The notes: generated by a model from the sequence alone, not told the origin. DNA of 64,000 nt from G965199725 sp965199725 (GCA_965199725.1 OZ241321.1:868001-932000); one strand, 5' to 3'. Shown: positions 1-8,995, counted from the stretch's first letter. Made by a program: numbers and translations.

Positions 1-257
1 GACGTTTGCCGCAAGTTGACTCCCATTTCATTTGCAACAATATGCGCAAGGGTTGTTTTACCTAGACCAGGTGGACCAAAAATCAATGTATGATCTAAAG
101 GTTCTTTGCGCTTTCTAGCCGCCGCGATAAATAATTCCATCTGCTCTTGCGCCACCGGTTGACCGATATAATCAGTCAAAGCACCTGGCCGAATAGCTTG
201 CTCCTGATATTCTTCATCGGTCTGGGAATCTGCCGAAACAAAGCGTGTTTCTTCCAC
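1..257 (-). CDS. ruvB: RuvB, Holliday junction branch-migration ATPase (N-terminal part, cut by window edge)
   Basis: Only the first ~85 codons lie in the window; the gene runs off the left edge. RuvB is the AAA+ hexameric motor that, with RuvA, drives branch migration of Holliday junctions in the cytoplasm. The minus-strand translation has the conserved lead-in RPGALTDYIGQ followed by the Walker A motif GPPGLGKTT. I place the start at the GTG ending at position 257 because AGAGGAG lies eight bases before it and the protein then begins VEETRF. It follows the ruvA stop by only four bases, so ruvC, ruvA and ruvB are probably translated as one coupled operon. Confidence 0.95.
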   Translation of the reverse strand, partial: MEETRFVSADSQTDEEYQEQAIRPGALTDYIGQPVAQEQMELFIAAARKRKEPLDHTLIFGPPGLGKTTLAHIVANEMGVNLRQT

Positions 258-261
258 TGCT

Positions 262-849
262 CTAACTCCTCTGTAAGGCAAATTTGACTAGCTGTTCAGT
301 GCTCAAACTATCGTTATCAATGGTTCGGATCATCTTCTCTGCTACAGTGCGTTTATAGCCAAGTGCTGCCAATACTGATACTGCCTCCACCTTTGCACCC
401 TGAAGTTTAGTCTTATCTGAAGACACAGTGCCAATATTATCGCTCATATCCTGCAAACGATCGCGCATTTCTACCACTAGACGTTCTGCTGTTTTTTTGC
501 CAACACCAGGCAAACGTGTCAGGCTTGCTGCATCAGCTTCCTGTACACTGCGCACAAAGTCAACAACGTCAATACCTGACAAAATAGCAAGCGCAAGTTT
601 TGCGCCTACACCATTTACTTTTAGCAGACTGCGAAAGAGCGATCGCTCACCAACGGTAGCAAAACCATATAGCAATTGTATATCCTCCCTAACTATTAAA
701 TGGGTAAATAAAGAAACATACTCATTAATCGCTGGCAAGGTAAAAAATGTTGACATCGGTGTCGTAATTTCATAACCAATACCAGACACATCCAGGAGTA
801 AATATGGCGCTTGCTTGTCTAACAAAATGCCGCTTAATCGCCCAATCAT
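262..849 (-). CDS. ruvA: RuvA, Holliday junction DNA-binding subunit
   Basis: RuvA tetramers bind four-way junctions and load the RuvB motor. The 195-residue product is close to the family length (about 200). The N-terminal OB-fold starts MIGRLSGILLDK. Two helix-hairpin-helix elements follow, LLKVNGVGAKLALAIL near residues 75-91 and LTRLPGVGKKTAERL near 110-125, and a C-terminal RuvB-contact domain (about residues 150-195) carries ALGYKRTVAEKMI. Its ATG overlaps the ruvC stop (ATGA), which suggests translational coupling to ruvC, and ruvB begins four bases after its stop. Confidence 0.98.
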   Translation of the reverse strand: MIGRLSGILLDKQAPYLLLDVSGIGYEITTPMSTFFTLPAINEYVSLFTHLIVREDIQLLYGFATVGERSLFRSLLKVNGVGAKLALAILSGIDVVDFVRSVQEADAASLTRLPGVGKKTAERLVVEMRDRLQDMSDNIGTVSSDKTKLQGAKVEAVSVLAALGYKRTVAEKMIRTIDNDSLSTEQLVKFALQRS

Positions 850-1388
850 CGCCAGTAGCGACCCCCCCCCCGACGAATTATCCGCATTTTATCTGGCAAT
901 TTGCTCTTCTGCTGATGATGATTGGCAATAAAATTGGCATGTGTCACAGCACATGCCAGCGCATCAGCAGCATCTTCATGTGGCACATCAGACAATGACA
1001 AAATCACTGACACCATATACTGTATTTGGTGCTTCTTTGCATGACCATTGCCTACAACTGATTTTTTAATTTGGGTTGCGCTATATTCATGTACGCTAAG
1101 ACTCTGACCAACACCTGCACAAATGGCGCTACCTCTGGCTTGCCCCAATTTTAGGGCAGAATCTGCATTTTTATGCAAGAATACCTTTTCTACCGCCATC
1201 ATATCAGGCCGGTAACGCTCAATAATAAAGGTTAGCCCCTCAAATATCCGTTTCAATCTGTCAGGAAAATCACCATCGCCCACTTCCAGCAAACCAGCAG
1301 TAACATGATGAATGATTTGACCATCCAGTTCAACGACACCAAATCCGGTTTTCCGCGATCCTGGATCAATGCCAATGATGCAAGTCAT
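846..1388 (-). CDS. ruvC: RuvC, Holliday junction resolvase
   Basis: RuvC is the dimeric endonuclease that cuts Holliday junctions after RuvAB branch migration. The four acidic metal-binding residues of the RNase H-like fold are visible as D8 (IGIDPG), E67 (VEKVF), D139 and D142 (HEDAADALA). The product is 180 residues, slightly longer than the E. coli protein. The last codons contain an uninterrupted G10 run encoding part of RRGGGRYWR before the stop, in a region not needed for catalysis. The stop overlaps the ruvA start, and yebC ends 21 bases upstream, so yebC-ruvC-ruvA-ruvB is the likely transcription order. Confidence 0.98.
   Translation of the reverse strand: MTCIIGIDPGSRKTGFGVVELDGQIIHHVTAGLLEVGDGDFPDRLKRIFEGLTFIIERYRPDMMAVEKVFLHKNADSALKLGQARGSAICAGVGQSLSVHEYSATQIKKSVVGNGHAKKHQIQYMVSVILSLSDVPHEDAADALACAVTHANFIANHHQQKSKLPDKMRIIRRGGGRYWR
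862..871 (-). repeat. Homopolymeric G10 tract (coding strand) in the ruvC 3' end
   Basis: Ten consecutive C on the plus strand, G10 in the ruvC coding strand, in codons for the C-terminal glycines. I read the three frames after it. The present frame ends at the ruvC stop. Loss of one G extends the frame about 30 codons into ruvA. Gain of one G puts ruvC in frame with the ruvA ATG with no stop between. Long G runs are uncommon at this base composition and are classic slippage sites, but are also prone to sequencing error. Confidence 0.9.
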
Positions 1389-1409
1389 AAAAACTAGTTT
1401 TGCTGCTTG

Positions 1410-2162
1410 CTAATCTAAAGCAAGTCCAGCCATTATTTCAGCAGAAAAGTCAGCGTTGGAATAAACATTCTGCACATCATCCAGATCTTCCAGTGCATCG
1501 ATCATTGCAAGCGCCTTTCGTGTATCTTGGACATCTAAGCTTACCATTGTTTCTGAATGCATTGTAATAAGAGAAGATGATGACTGTAAACCAGCAGAAT
1601 CTAATGCATCTTTTACCGCTGCATAATCTGTTTGCAGAGTAAGCACATCAATGGAGCCATCATCGTTAGTGATAATATCCTCTGCGCCTGACTCTAAGGC
1701 CACATCAATCAACGTATTTTCATCAGTACCAGCAACATAGGTAATAATACCCTTTTTGTTAAACAAATAGGAAACTGAGCCATTAGTGCCCATATTGCCG
1801 CCGCGTTTACTAAATACATTACGCACTGCTGCCACACTACGGTTTTTATTATCGGTCAAACAATCAACCATAACGGCAATACCTCCTGGCCCGTAACCTT
1901 CATAACGGATCTCTTCGTAATTGGCACCATCTAATTCACCAGCGCCTCGTTTGACTGCACGATCAATAACATCACGATTCATATTACCATCAAGTGCTTT
2001 GTCTATAGCAAGGCGAAGCCGAGGATTATTGGTCACATCACTACCACCGGTTCTGGCAGCGACCGTAAGTTCACGAATAAACTTATTAAATAACTTACCG
2101 CGCTTGGCATCTTGAGCACCTTTACGGTGCTGAATATTTGCCCACTTACTATGGCCTGCCAT
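1410..2162 (-). CDS. yebC: YebC/PmpR family protein (translation-associated or regulatory)
   Basis: A 250-residue member of the YebC/TACO1/PmpR family, identified by its highly conserved opening MAGHSKWANIQHRKG and by RYEGYGPGGIAVMVD near residue 86. Family members have been described both as transcriptional regulators and as helpers for translation of proline-rich stretches, so the exact role here is open. It lies just upstream of ruvC on the same strand, the usual gammaproteobacterial arrangement. There is a 208-base AT-rich gap between it and ilvE with no gene I can support. Confidence 0.96.
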   Translation of the reverse strand: MAGHSKWANIQHRKGAQDAKRGKLFNKFIRELTVAARTGGSDVTNNPRLRLAIDKALDGNMNRDVIDRAVKRGAGELDGANYEEIRYEGYGPGGIAVMVDCLTDNKNRSVAAVRNVFSKRGGNMGTNGSVSYLFNKKGIITYVAGTDENTLIDVALESGAEDIITNDDGSIDVLTLQTDYAAVKDALDSAGLQSSSSLITMHSETMVSLDVQDTRKALAMIDALEDLDDVQNVYSNADFSAEIMAGLALD

Positions 2163-2370
2163 GTTTTTCCCGCACTCTAATCACAACTAATAATGTTATC
2201 AAGCCCTCGCCTGACAGCCAAGAATTGTGAAAAACCAAAGCGCTGCTCATTGCACATTATTGACCAAATTTACCGATCATTCCTCGTACGTACTGGCTTT
2301 CTTATAGAACGGTAAACACATGTTCACCACTCTAGCACCTAAGGCTATAAATTTCAAAGATGTATCCTTG

Positions 2371-3300
2371 CTAAACATGGATATTCCAGCTTTTATAAAG
2401 ATTGCTACGCCCATAAACCTGATCAAAATACATACTTTGTAATTGTTCGGTGACAGGCCCTCGACCGGTGTTACCAATGGCACGATCATCCAGCTCACGA
2501 ATAGGAGTCACTTCCGCTGCTGTGCCTGTAAAGAATGCCTCATCTGCAATATACACTTCGTCACGAGTAATTGGCTTTTCAATAACCTTAATACCAATAT
2601 CCTTAGCCAGAGCGATCACCGTTTCTCGAGTAATGCCTTCTAATGCTGATGTCAAAGTAGGTGTATACATCACTCCATCACGCACAATGAAGAAGTTCTC
2701 ACCACTTCCTTCGGCAACAAACCCACTTGTATCAAGCAATAATGCCTCATCATAACCACACTGAACTGCTTCCTGTAATGCTAACATTGAGTTGACATAG
2801 TTGCCATTTGCTTTAGCTCTACACATAGTAACGTTAATGTGATGACGGGTAAATGAAGATGTTTTAACGCGAATACCTTTTTTCATATTATCTACGCCAA
2901 GGTATGTGCCCCACTCCCAGGCAGCTATCATCACATGTGTTCTTAAATTATCAGCGCGAATACCCATGCCTTGACTACCATAAAAACACATAGGCCTTAT
3001 GTAAGCTGATTTGAGATTATTGTCGCGTAAGACTGCCTTTTGCGCTTCATTTAATACATCTTTAGCAAATGGAATAGGCATGCCCAGAATTTTAGCTGAA
3101 CGGAACAGACGATCAGTATGATCATGCAATCGGAAAATAGCTGTGCCTTGGTCAGTATTGTATGCACGTACCCCTTCAAACACACCCATACCATAATGTA
3201 GCGTATGAGTTAATACATGTACCTTTGCCTCACGCCATGGTACCATCTCGCCGTCTAACCAGATAACGCCATCCCTGTCTGCCATTGTTGATACGGTCAT
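2371..3300 (-). CDS. ilvE: Branched-chain amino acid aminotransferase
   Basis: A PLP-dependent fold-type IV transaminase that interconverts branched-chain amino acids and their 2-oxoacids. Visible family signatures are LTHTLHYGMGVFEGVRAY near the N-terminus, the probable PLP lysine K163 in RAKANGNYVN, the EGSGENFF phosphate-binding segment near residue 198 and FFTGTAAEVTPI near 270. The length of 309 fits the family. The start could be the first ATG or the ATG five codons later (MADRDGVIW), which aligns with many homologues. It is a stand-alone gene here, with glnE upstream on the same strand. Confidence 0.96.
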   Translation of the reverse strand: MTVSTMADRDGVIWLDGEMVPWREAKVHVLTHTLHYGMGVFEGVRAYNTDQGTAIFRLHDHTDRLFRSAKILGMPIPFAKDVLNEAQKAVLRDNNLKSAYIRPMCFYGSQGMGIRADNLRTHVMIAAWEWGTYLGVDNMKKGIRVKTSSFTRHHINVTMCRAKANGNYVNSMLALQEAVQCGYDEALLLDTSGFVAEGSGENFFIVRDGVMYTPTLTSALEGITRETVIALAKDIGIKVIEKPITRDEVYIADEAFFTGTAAEVTPIRELDDRAIGNTGRGPVTEQLQSMYFDQVYGRSNLYKSWNIHV

Positions 3301-3353
3301 ACATCACCTATTCATTACAAATTTACTTGATAGAATCACCAATTTTAATAGCA

Positions 3354-6152
3354 CTAACCCAGCCAACGTTGCCAAACAGCCTTAACTTGCGGCCAATAAA
3401 TTGCCACTTTCTCAATAGCAATAACAGTTGACGTCTCCTGCAATATACAATGATTAGCCTGATCACGATAGAATCGGTACGCATCTGCCAACATGTCGCC
3501 ATCCTGCTTATTAAGTTTGCCGGTTGACTTTAAAGCAGACAACAATCTGATGTTATCAGTATATTTCAACAATTCAGGAAACGCACCCGACCAAGCCAAT
3601 ACTGCATATTGCACCATAAACTCAATATCAGCAATACCGCCAACACCTTGTTTAAGATCAAATAACTGCTGCGTACTTTTATCTAATTTCTCACGCATTT
3701 TAGCACGCATGGCGACTACTTCTGATGCTAAACTTTGCTCATCACGTTTACTGGCTAATACTTGCCGACGAATATCGCTTATCTGCCTTGCTAAATTGGT
3801 GTCACCAGCAATACAACGCGCCCTTACCAGCGCCTGATGCTCCCACGTCCATGCATCGTTATACTGATAGTCAGCAAAAGCTGATACGCTGGTCACGAGC
3901 AAACCTGAAGATCCATTTGGACGAAGACGGGTATCAACCTGATACAAAATACCATTTTCAGTCAACGTATTCAAAAGATGAATCATCCTTTGCGCCAAGC
4001 GAACGTAAAAACTTAGGACATCCAGCGGCTTATTACCATCAGTTTGCCCTTGTTTGCCGTCATTAAAGATAAAGACCACATCTAAATCGGAACCGTAGCC
4101 CAACTCCATGCCACCCAATTTGCCATAAGCAACCACCGAAAAACCACTCTGACTCAAATCTTCATTTTGAGTATAAGGTGGACAGCCATGTCTTTCTACC
4201 AAATAGCGCCATGCCAAAGACATTACCTGCTCTAATTGAACTTCAGCTAACTCACTCAACTGATCACCAACCTCCATTACTGGTAACACGCCAGTAATAT
4301 CTGCTGCCGCAACATGCAAGGTGGTTACTTGTTTAAATTCACGCAGTATCTCCATGTGGCGCTCTAAGTCATCTTTATTGACCGCTATCAATGAAGCCAC
4401 TAATTGGTCTTTTTGATGACTACAATTGGAAATTTCATATAATTGATGCGGATTCAGTAACTCGTCCAGCAACACTGGATGGCAAGCAAGATAGCGACTG
4501 ATCATTGGGCTGGCTGCGCATAATTTAACTAATTGTGATAAAGCAAGCGGGTTTTCTATAAGTAAGGCCATATAAGCGGTGCGATGCATAATTGATTCAA
4601 TAAGCTGGCACAGCCGCAATAAACATGTATCTGGATCCCCCACCCCAGCAGCAGCACCAATCAACAAAGGCAATAATTTCTCCAAACGCTGCTGCCCTGT
4701 GTGGCTTAAATAGCGAAAATTATGACAATCAAGCAGACTTTCTAATTCATCTACAGACGCTTTTAGTCTGGCAAACCCTAATTGCTCAAGATATGCCATT
4801 TTTTCACCAACATCACCGCTAAACAATGAAAAATTTGTCAGTGATTCTTCGGTTTGCGTCACCGTTAATATATTTTCAAAATGGGCTTGTACCTGATCAC
4901 GATATTTACTTAATACAACCAAAAAATCTTGCCAATTAGCAAAGCCCATCAAGATAGCCAGCCGCTTTTGGCCTTTATTGTCTTCCGGCAACAGATGGGT
5001 CTGTTTATCTGCCCATGCTTGCACACGATGTTCTATTCGGCGCAAAAACACATATGCATGCTTTAATTCAGCGATAACATATTCAGGTAGAATACCTTTT
5101 TCTGCCAATTGATCCAGAACGTTAAGAATCCGTCTTTGCTGTAATGATGTATCCTTACCACCGTAGACAAGCTGAAATACCTGACCAATAAATTCAATTT
5201 CACGAATACCGCCAGTACCCAGCTTTATATCGCTTTCCATACCCTTGCGGTATAACTGCGCCACGATTTTTGATTTCATTTCTCGCAATGCATCAAACAT
5301 GCCATAATCTAAATAGCGCCGATAAGCAAACGACCTTAGCAAATCAGCTAATTCTTTTTTGGATGCTGGCACGCCCGTAATTATTCGTGCCTTAATCATG
5401 GCGTAACGCTCCCATTCCCTGCCTTGCGTCTGATAATAATCTTCCATAGCAGCAAAACTTAACGCCAACGCACCACTATCACCAAATGGGCGCAAGCGCA
5501 TATCCACTCTAAAAACAAAACCATCACTTGTAATGTTGTCCAGCGCCTGAATAAGTTTTTGTCCCAATCGGGCAAAAAATATCTGGTTGCTGACAGTGCG
5601 ATCTGATCCCCGGGTATCGCCATCTTCTGGATAGGCAAAAATGAGATCGATATCTGATGATAAATTAAGCTCGCCAGCCCCTAGTTTACCCATACCCACC
5701 ACAACCAATTGCTGCGCTTTGCCATTAGAATTACACGGTGTGCCCAGCTCTTTAGTTTGCCACTGATACAAAAGCGATAGAGTCTGTTCAATACAGGTAT
5801 CAGCCAATGCTGACAGGTCTTGCATTGTTTCTTCCAGATCGGCCATATCAGCCAGATCTCGCCATATAATACGTACCATTTCTCGCTGACGAAAATAACG
5901 CAGATACTGTTGCAAAGTGTTTTCATCAACTACATTGTCAAGCATCTCTACCAAATAGCGCCGATAATCACCTGTGTGGTAATGTCTGGAAATAGCGTTT
6001 GATTGAATTAGCTGTTCGGCATGATCAGGATGACGTTGTCCCCACTGCAATACATAATCACTGCCTGACAAAACTAAAGACGCGCTATCAGACAAAGGGC
6101 TATGACTCAGGCACTGTTGCCACTCCTTAGAAAAATCATCACTGATATTCAT
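3354..6152 (-). CDS. glnE: Bifunctional glutamine synthetase adenylyltransferase/deadenylase GlnE
   Basis: GlnE adenylylates and deadenylylates glutamine synthetase under control of PII proteins, matching its activity to nitrogen supply. Both nucleotidyltransferase halves are present: an N-terminal one with GMGKLGAGELNLSSDIDLI (about residues 153-171) and a C-terminal one with AYGKLGGMELGYGSDLDVVF. The frame stays open upstream to a TTG at 6227. I prefer the ATG ending at 6152 (MNISDDFSKEW) because the following EWQQCL aligns with the start of the E. coli protein and GGGGGG precedes it; this gives 932 residues against 946 in E. coli. The nearest downstream gene on this strand is ilvE. Confidence 0.94.
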   Translation of the reverse strand: MNISDDFSKEWQQCLSHSPLSDSASLVLSGSDYVLQWGQRHPDHAEQLIQSNAISRHYHTGDYRRYLVEMLDNVVDENTLQQYLRYFRQREMVRIIWRDLADMADLEETMQDLSALADTCIEQTLSLLYQWQTKELGTPCNSNGKAQQLVVVGMGKLGAGELNLSSDIDLIFAYPEDGDTRGSDRTVSNQIFFARLGQKLIQALDNITSDGFVFRVDMRLRPFGDSGALALSFAAMEDYYQTQGREWERYAMIKARIITGVPASKKELADLLRSFAYRRYLDYGMFDALREMKSKIVAQLYRKGMESDIKLGTGGIREIEFIGQVFQLVYGGKDTSLQQRRILNVLDQLAEKGILPEYVIAELKHAYVFLRRIEHRVQAWADKQTHLLPEDNKGQKRLAILMGFANWQDFLVVLSKYRDQVQAHFENILTVTQTEESLTNFSLFSGDVGEKMAYLEQLGFARLKASVDELESLLDCHNFRYLSHTGQQRLEKLLPLLIGAAAGVGDPDTCLLRLCQLIESIMHRTAYMALLIENPLALSQLVKLCAASPMISRYLACHPVLLDELLNPHQLYEISNCSHQKDQLVASLIAVNKDDLERHMEILREFKQVTTLHVAAADITGVLPVMEVGDQLSELAEVQLEQVMSLAWRYLVERHGCPPYTQNEDLSQSGFSVVAYGKLGGMELGYGSDLDVVFIFNDGKQGQTDGNKPLDVLSFYVRLAQRMIHLLNTLTENGILYQVDTRLRPNGSSGLLVTSVSAFADYQYNDAWTWEHQALVRARCIAGDTNLARQISDIRRQVLASKRDEQSLASEVVAMRAKMREKLDKSTQQLFDLKQGVGGIADIEFMVQYAVLAWSGAFPELLKYTDNIRLLSALKSTGKLNKQDGDMLADAYRFYRDQANHCILQETSTVIAIEKVAIYWPQVKAVWQRWLG

Positions 6153-6602
6153 ACGCCCCCCACTACGAATTGGCAGGACAAGCATTATGCCATCTAAGGG
6201 GTCTCTTATAAATACATCCAGCTGCAAAACAAACCATCTTTAACTCTGCTTACACGTAACACCAGATATTAAACACTATATTGATCGTATGGCCGCGCTA
6301 GAGGATAGCGATTTTTCTTACGACAATTATCTTGCGGATCAAAAGTCAGCTGAGCAAGCCGGCTAAGTCTGCGGAGGCCGCGGCCGTTCTGTAACCCCTT
6401 TTAGTGATATTAGCTCTAAATGAATGATCTGACATTTTTTGAGACTGTTGTTCTTTGTTCCGGTCTCTTCCTATTTTTACGAGTTTTTTTGCTGGTTTGT
6501 TGTTTCAGTTTTGTTTCCCGGCTTTCCTTTTTAATCAGATTAATTTTTTAGCCTTGATTTGAGGTTTCATTTATTTAAACATTTATTTTTTCGCCGACAA
6601 CT

Positions 6603-6659
6603 TTTTTCATTATTCTTAATTGAGCTCTGTTCAGCCCTCATATTTTTCATTATTCTTAA
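6603..6659. repeat. 17-base direct repeat, two copies 40 bases apart
   Basis: The sequence TTTTTCATTATTCTTAA occurs at 6603-6619 and again at 6643-6659, separated by a short stretch containing GAGCTCTGTTCAGCC. It lies in T-rich intergenic DNA, so a local tandem-type duplication is the simplest explanation. No function is evident. Confidence 0.75.
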
Positions 6660-6688
6660 CAATTTTTAGTTTTAAAAAATAAAACGCT

Positions 6689-6710
6689 AAGCCCCGTTAT
6701 GGGCTTTTTA
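6689..6710 (+). terminator. Terminator-like hairpin on the plus strand
   Basis: AAGCCC and GGGCTT form a six-base stem around a short loop, followed by a run of T. There is no recognised plus-strand gene upstream for it to terminate, so it may be a relic or act on an unrecognised transcript. Confidence 0.35.
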
Positions 6711-6728
6711 TTGCCATTTTAATGGCAA
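6711..6728. repeat. Perfect 8-base inverted repeat
   Basis: TTGCCATT and AATGGCAA flank a two-base TT centre, immediately after the preceding hairpin. It could be a protein-binding palindrome or an extension of the same structured region; nothing nearby decides which. Confidence 0.5.
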
Positions 6729-6816
6729 TGGCAGAAGCATTTTAACATTTTGCCCTAGACAACTGCCGTGCGAGATCAAGGTCGCATAGTTTGCTTACTT
6801 GATAGCCTAGCACAAT

Positions 6817-6845
6817 AAAAAACCCCAACAATTGTCAGGGTTTTT
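6817..6845 (-). terminator. Rho-independent terminator of groES-groEL
   Basis: Read on the minus strand just after the groEL stop, AAAAACCC pairs with GGGTTTTTT across an inner ACAATTGT palindrome, giving a stem followed by a T run. Position and orientation make it the likely end of the groES-groEL transcript; the symmetric A and T runs would allow termination in both directions. Confidence 0.75.
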
Positions 6846-6893
6846 AACTAGCGTTTGGATAAATATCCAAGTACAACGGATAGCCGCAGCTTA

Positions 6894-8534
6894 TTACATC
6901 ATACCACCCATACCGCCGCCCATATCAGGCATTGCCGGCGCTGCTGGGGCGCTTTCTTGTGGTACCTCAGAAATCATGGCTTCAGTTGTCAGCATCAAAC
7001 CAGCCACTGATCCTGCATTTTGTAATGCAGTACGCGTTACTTTTGTTGGGTCAAGAATACCCATCTCAATCATATCGCCATATTCACCGGTTGAAGCGTT
7101 ATAACCGAAATTGGCTTTACCTGCCAACACTTCATTCAGGATAACAGATCCTTCCTCACCAGCATTAGTGACAATCTGACGCAAAGGCTCCTGCATGGCA
7201 CGACGGGCAATTTTGATACCTGTTTCCTGATCATAGTTATCAGCAGTTAATTCGCCTAAACTACTCTCAGCACGAACCAATGCCACGCCACCACCAGCAA
7301 TAACGCCTTCTTCAACAGCTGCACGTGTTGCATGAAGGGCGTCTTCAACCCGCGCTTTCTTTTCTTTCATTTCCATTTCGGTCGCAGCACCTACTTTAAT
7401 GACAGCAACACCGCCAGCGAGTTTGGCAACACGCTCCTGTAGCTTCTCTTTGTCATAGTCAGAGCTAGACTCTTCTATCTGGGCACGAATTTGCTCAACA
7501 CGACCAGCAATCTGAGTAGTGTCGCCACCGCCATCAACGATAGTGGTATTTTCTTTGCTGATAGCTACCTTCTTCGCTTGACCTAGATCCTCTAGGGCTA
7601 CTTTTTCCAAGCTCAACCCCACCTCTTCAGAAATGACCGTGCCACCCGTTAAAATTGCAATATCTTCCAGCATTGCTTTACGGCGATCACCAAAGCCTGG
7701 AGCTTTAACTGCGCATACTTTTACTGTACCGCGCATATTGTTTACGATCAGAGTTGCCAGTGCTTCGCCCTCAACATCTTCAGCAATAATTAAAAGTGGA
7801 CGACTTGATTTTGCAACAGTCTCCAAAGTTGGCAACAACTCACGGATATTGGATATCTTTTTATCAAACAGCAATACATAAGGATCATCCAAATCGGCTG
7901 TCATTGCTTGTTGATCATTAACAAAATAAGGTGACAGGTAGCCACGATCAAACTGCATACCCTCAACAACATCCAACTCATTGTCAAATCCACTGCCATC
8001 TTCAACGGTTATCACGCCTTCCTTGCCTACTTTCTGCATGGCTTCAGCAATAATCGTACCCACTGATGTATCTGCATTTGCAGAAATAGTGCCTACTTGT
8101 GCAATCGCTTTATCATCATTACAAGGCGATGACATTTTTTCCAGTTCAGCTACCGCAGCAGTTACTGTTTTATCAACACCGCGTTTTAAATCCATTGGAT
8201 TGATGCCAGCAGCAACTGCTTTCATGCCTTCGCGTAAAATTGACTGAGCTAATACTGTTGCAGTTGTTGTGCCATCACCAGCAGCATCAGAAGTATGGGA
8301 GGCAACTTCTTTGATCATTTGCGCGCCCATATTTTCAAATTTATTTTCTAACTCAATATCTTTAGCAACTGACACGCCATCTTTGGTAATAGTAGGCGCA
8401 CCATAGCTCTTATCCAAGATTACATTGCGGCCTCTGGGTCCCAAGGTTACTTTTACTGCATCAGCCAATGTGTTAACACCACTGACCATTAAACTACGTG
8501 CATCTGTACTAAATTTGACTTCTTTAGCAGCCAT
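6894..8534 (-). CDS. groEL: GroEL, 60-kDa chaperonin
   Basis: The double-ring ATP-dependent chaperonin that folds cytosolic proteins with GroES. At 546 residues it matches the E. coli protein (548). Clear signatures are LGPRGRNVILDKSYGAP (residues 31-47), the GDGTTTATVLAQ nucleotide loop near 86, IAGGGVAL in the equatorial domain and the C-terminal GGGMGGMM tail that projects into the cavity. It lies 41 bases after groES and is followed by a terminator. Two sigma-32-type promoters before groES indicate heat-shock control. Confidence 0.99.
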   Translation of the reverse strand: MAAKEVKFSTDARSLMVSGVNTLADAVKVTLGPRGRNVILDKSYGAPTITKDGVSVAKDIELENKFENMGAQMIKEVASHTSDAAGDGTTTATVLAQSILREGMKAVAAGINPMDLKRGVDKTVTAAVAELEKMSSPCNDDKAIAQVGTISANADTSVGTIIAEAMQKVGKEGVITVEDGSGFDNELDVVEGMQFDRGYLSPYFVNDQQAMTADLDDPYVLLFDKKISNIRELLPTLETVAKSSRPLLIIAEDVEGEALATLIVNNMRGTVKVCAVKAPGFGDRRKAMLEDIAILTGGTVISEEVGLSLEKVALEDLGQAKKVAISKENTTIVDGGGDTTQIAGRVEQIRAQIEESSSDYDKEKLQERVAKLAGGVAVIKVGAATEMEMKEKKARVEDALHATRAAVEEGVIAGGGVALVRAESSLGELTADNYDQETGIKIARRAMQEPLRQIVTNAGEEGSVILNEVLAGKANFGYNASTGEYGDMIEMGILDPTKVTRTALQNAGSVAGLMLTTEAMISEVPQESAPAAPAMPDMGGGMGGMM

Positions 8535-8575
8535 ATCAAATCCTCATTATAAAATGTTAGTTAAAATATAGATGA

Positions 8576-8866
8576 TCAGCCTTCTAAAACGGCAACAATG
8601 TCATCTTCGCGCATTACCAATAGCTCTTCGCCATCAACTTTAACTTCAGTTCCAGCATATTTACCAAACAGTACGGTATCACCAACTTTAACATCCATAG
8701 CGCGCACATCACCAGAATCAGTTATTTTGCCATTACCTACTGCAGTAACCTTGCCTGTTGCTGGTTTTTCTGTTGCATTATCAGGAATAACGATACCGCC
8801 AGCGCTCATTGTTTCTTCTTCCATGCGACGAACAATCACACGATCATGTAAGGGACGAATACTCAT
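8576..8866 (-). CDS. groES: GroES, 10-kDa co-chaperonin
   Basis: The heptameric lid of the GroEL chamber. The 96-residue product begins MSIRPLHDRVIVRR and contains the mobile loop MSAGGIVIPD (about residues 20-29) and GKYAGTEVKVDGEELLVM near the C-terminus. The frame opens one codon earlier at a TTG, but the ATG ending at 8866 aligns with the family and has GAGG eight bases upstream. It forms an operon with groEL. Confidence 0.98.
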   Translation of the reverse strand: MSIRPLHDRVIVRRMEEETMSAGGIVIPDNATEKPATGKVTAVGNGKITDSGDVRAMDVKVGDTVLFGKYAGTEVKVDGEELLVMREDDIVAVLEG

Positions 8867-8911
8867 CAAACTATCCTCAAATAAAGTCTAAACAAAAATA
8901 ATAAACCCCTA

Positions 8912-8940
8912 ATATGGGGATATAAAATACAAACTTCAAG
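8912..8940 (-). promoter_or_regulatory. Heat-shock (sigma-32 type) promoter P1 for groES-groEL
   Basis: On the minus strand CTTGAA (8940-8935) is followed after 15 bases by CCCCATAT (8919-8912). These match the E. coli RpoH consensus CTTGAAA and CCCCATNT with an allowed 13-17 base spacer. The element sits about 45 bases before the groES start, leaving room for a short leader. Confidence 0.85.
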
Positions 8941-8959
8941 TCAGTCACTTAAAATTAAA

Positions 8960-8992
8960 GGGCCAATAACAAAAGCTAAGCCCTGTAGGCCC
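8960..8992 (-). terminator. Possible hairpin between fxsA and groES
   Basis: GGGCC and GGCCC arms (8992-8988 and 8964-8960 on the minus strand) enclose a 23-base loop and are followed by TTTAATTTT. This could be a weak fxsA terminator or a structure in the leader of the longer groES transcript starting at P2. The short stem and long loop make it tentative. Confidence 0.3.
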
Positions 8993-8995
8993 AAT

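Larger units (their letters stand above)
6153..6893. other. Gene-free AT-rich spacer between glnE and groEL
   Basis: About 0.7 kb with no convincing gene on either strand. It holds a GC-rich patch near 6350-6400, a long T-rich stretch, a 17-base direct repeat, a terminator-like hairpin, a perfect palindrome and the groEL terminator, listed separately. A 25-codon ORF at 6289-6366 has no ribosome-binding site and is not called. The contrast in composition between the GC-rich patch and the T-rich stretch is the main oddity. Confidence 0.6.

Noticed and set aside
2277..2498. Minus-strand ORF overlapping the 3' end of ilvE
   Set aside because: It is mostly an out-of-frame reading of ilvE; the downstream part has no family features.
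6289..6366. 25-codon plus-strand ORF (MAALEDSDFSYDNY...) between glnE and groEL
   Set aside because: No ribosome-binding site, no recognised family, and length expected by chance.
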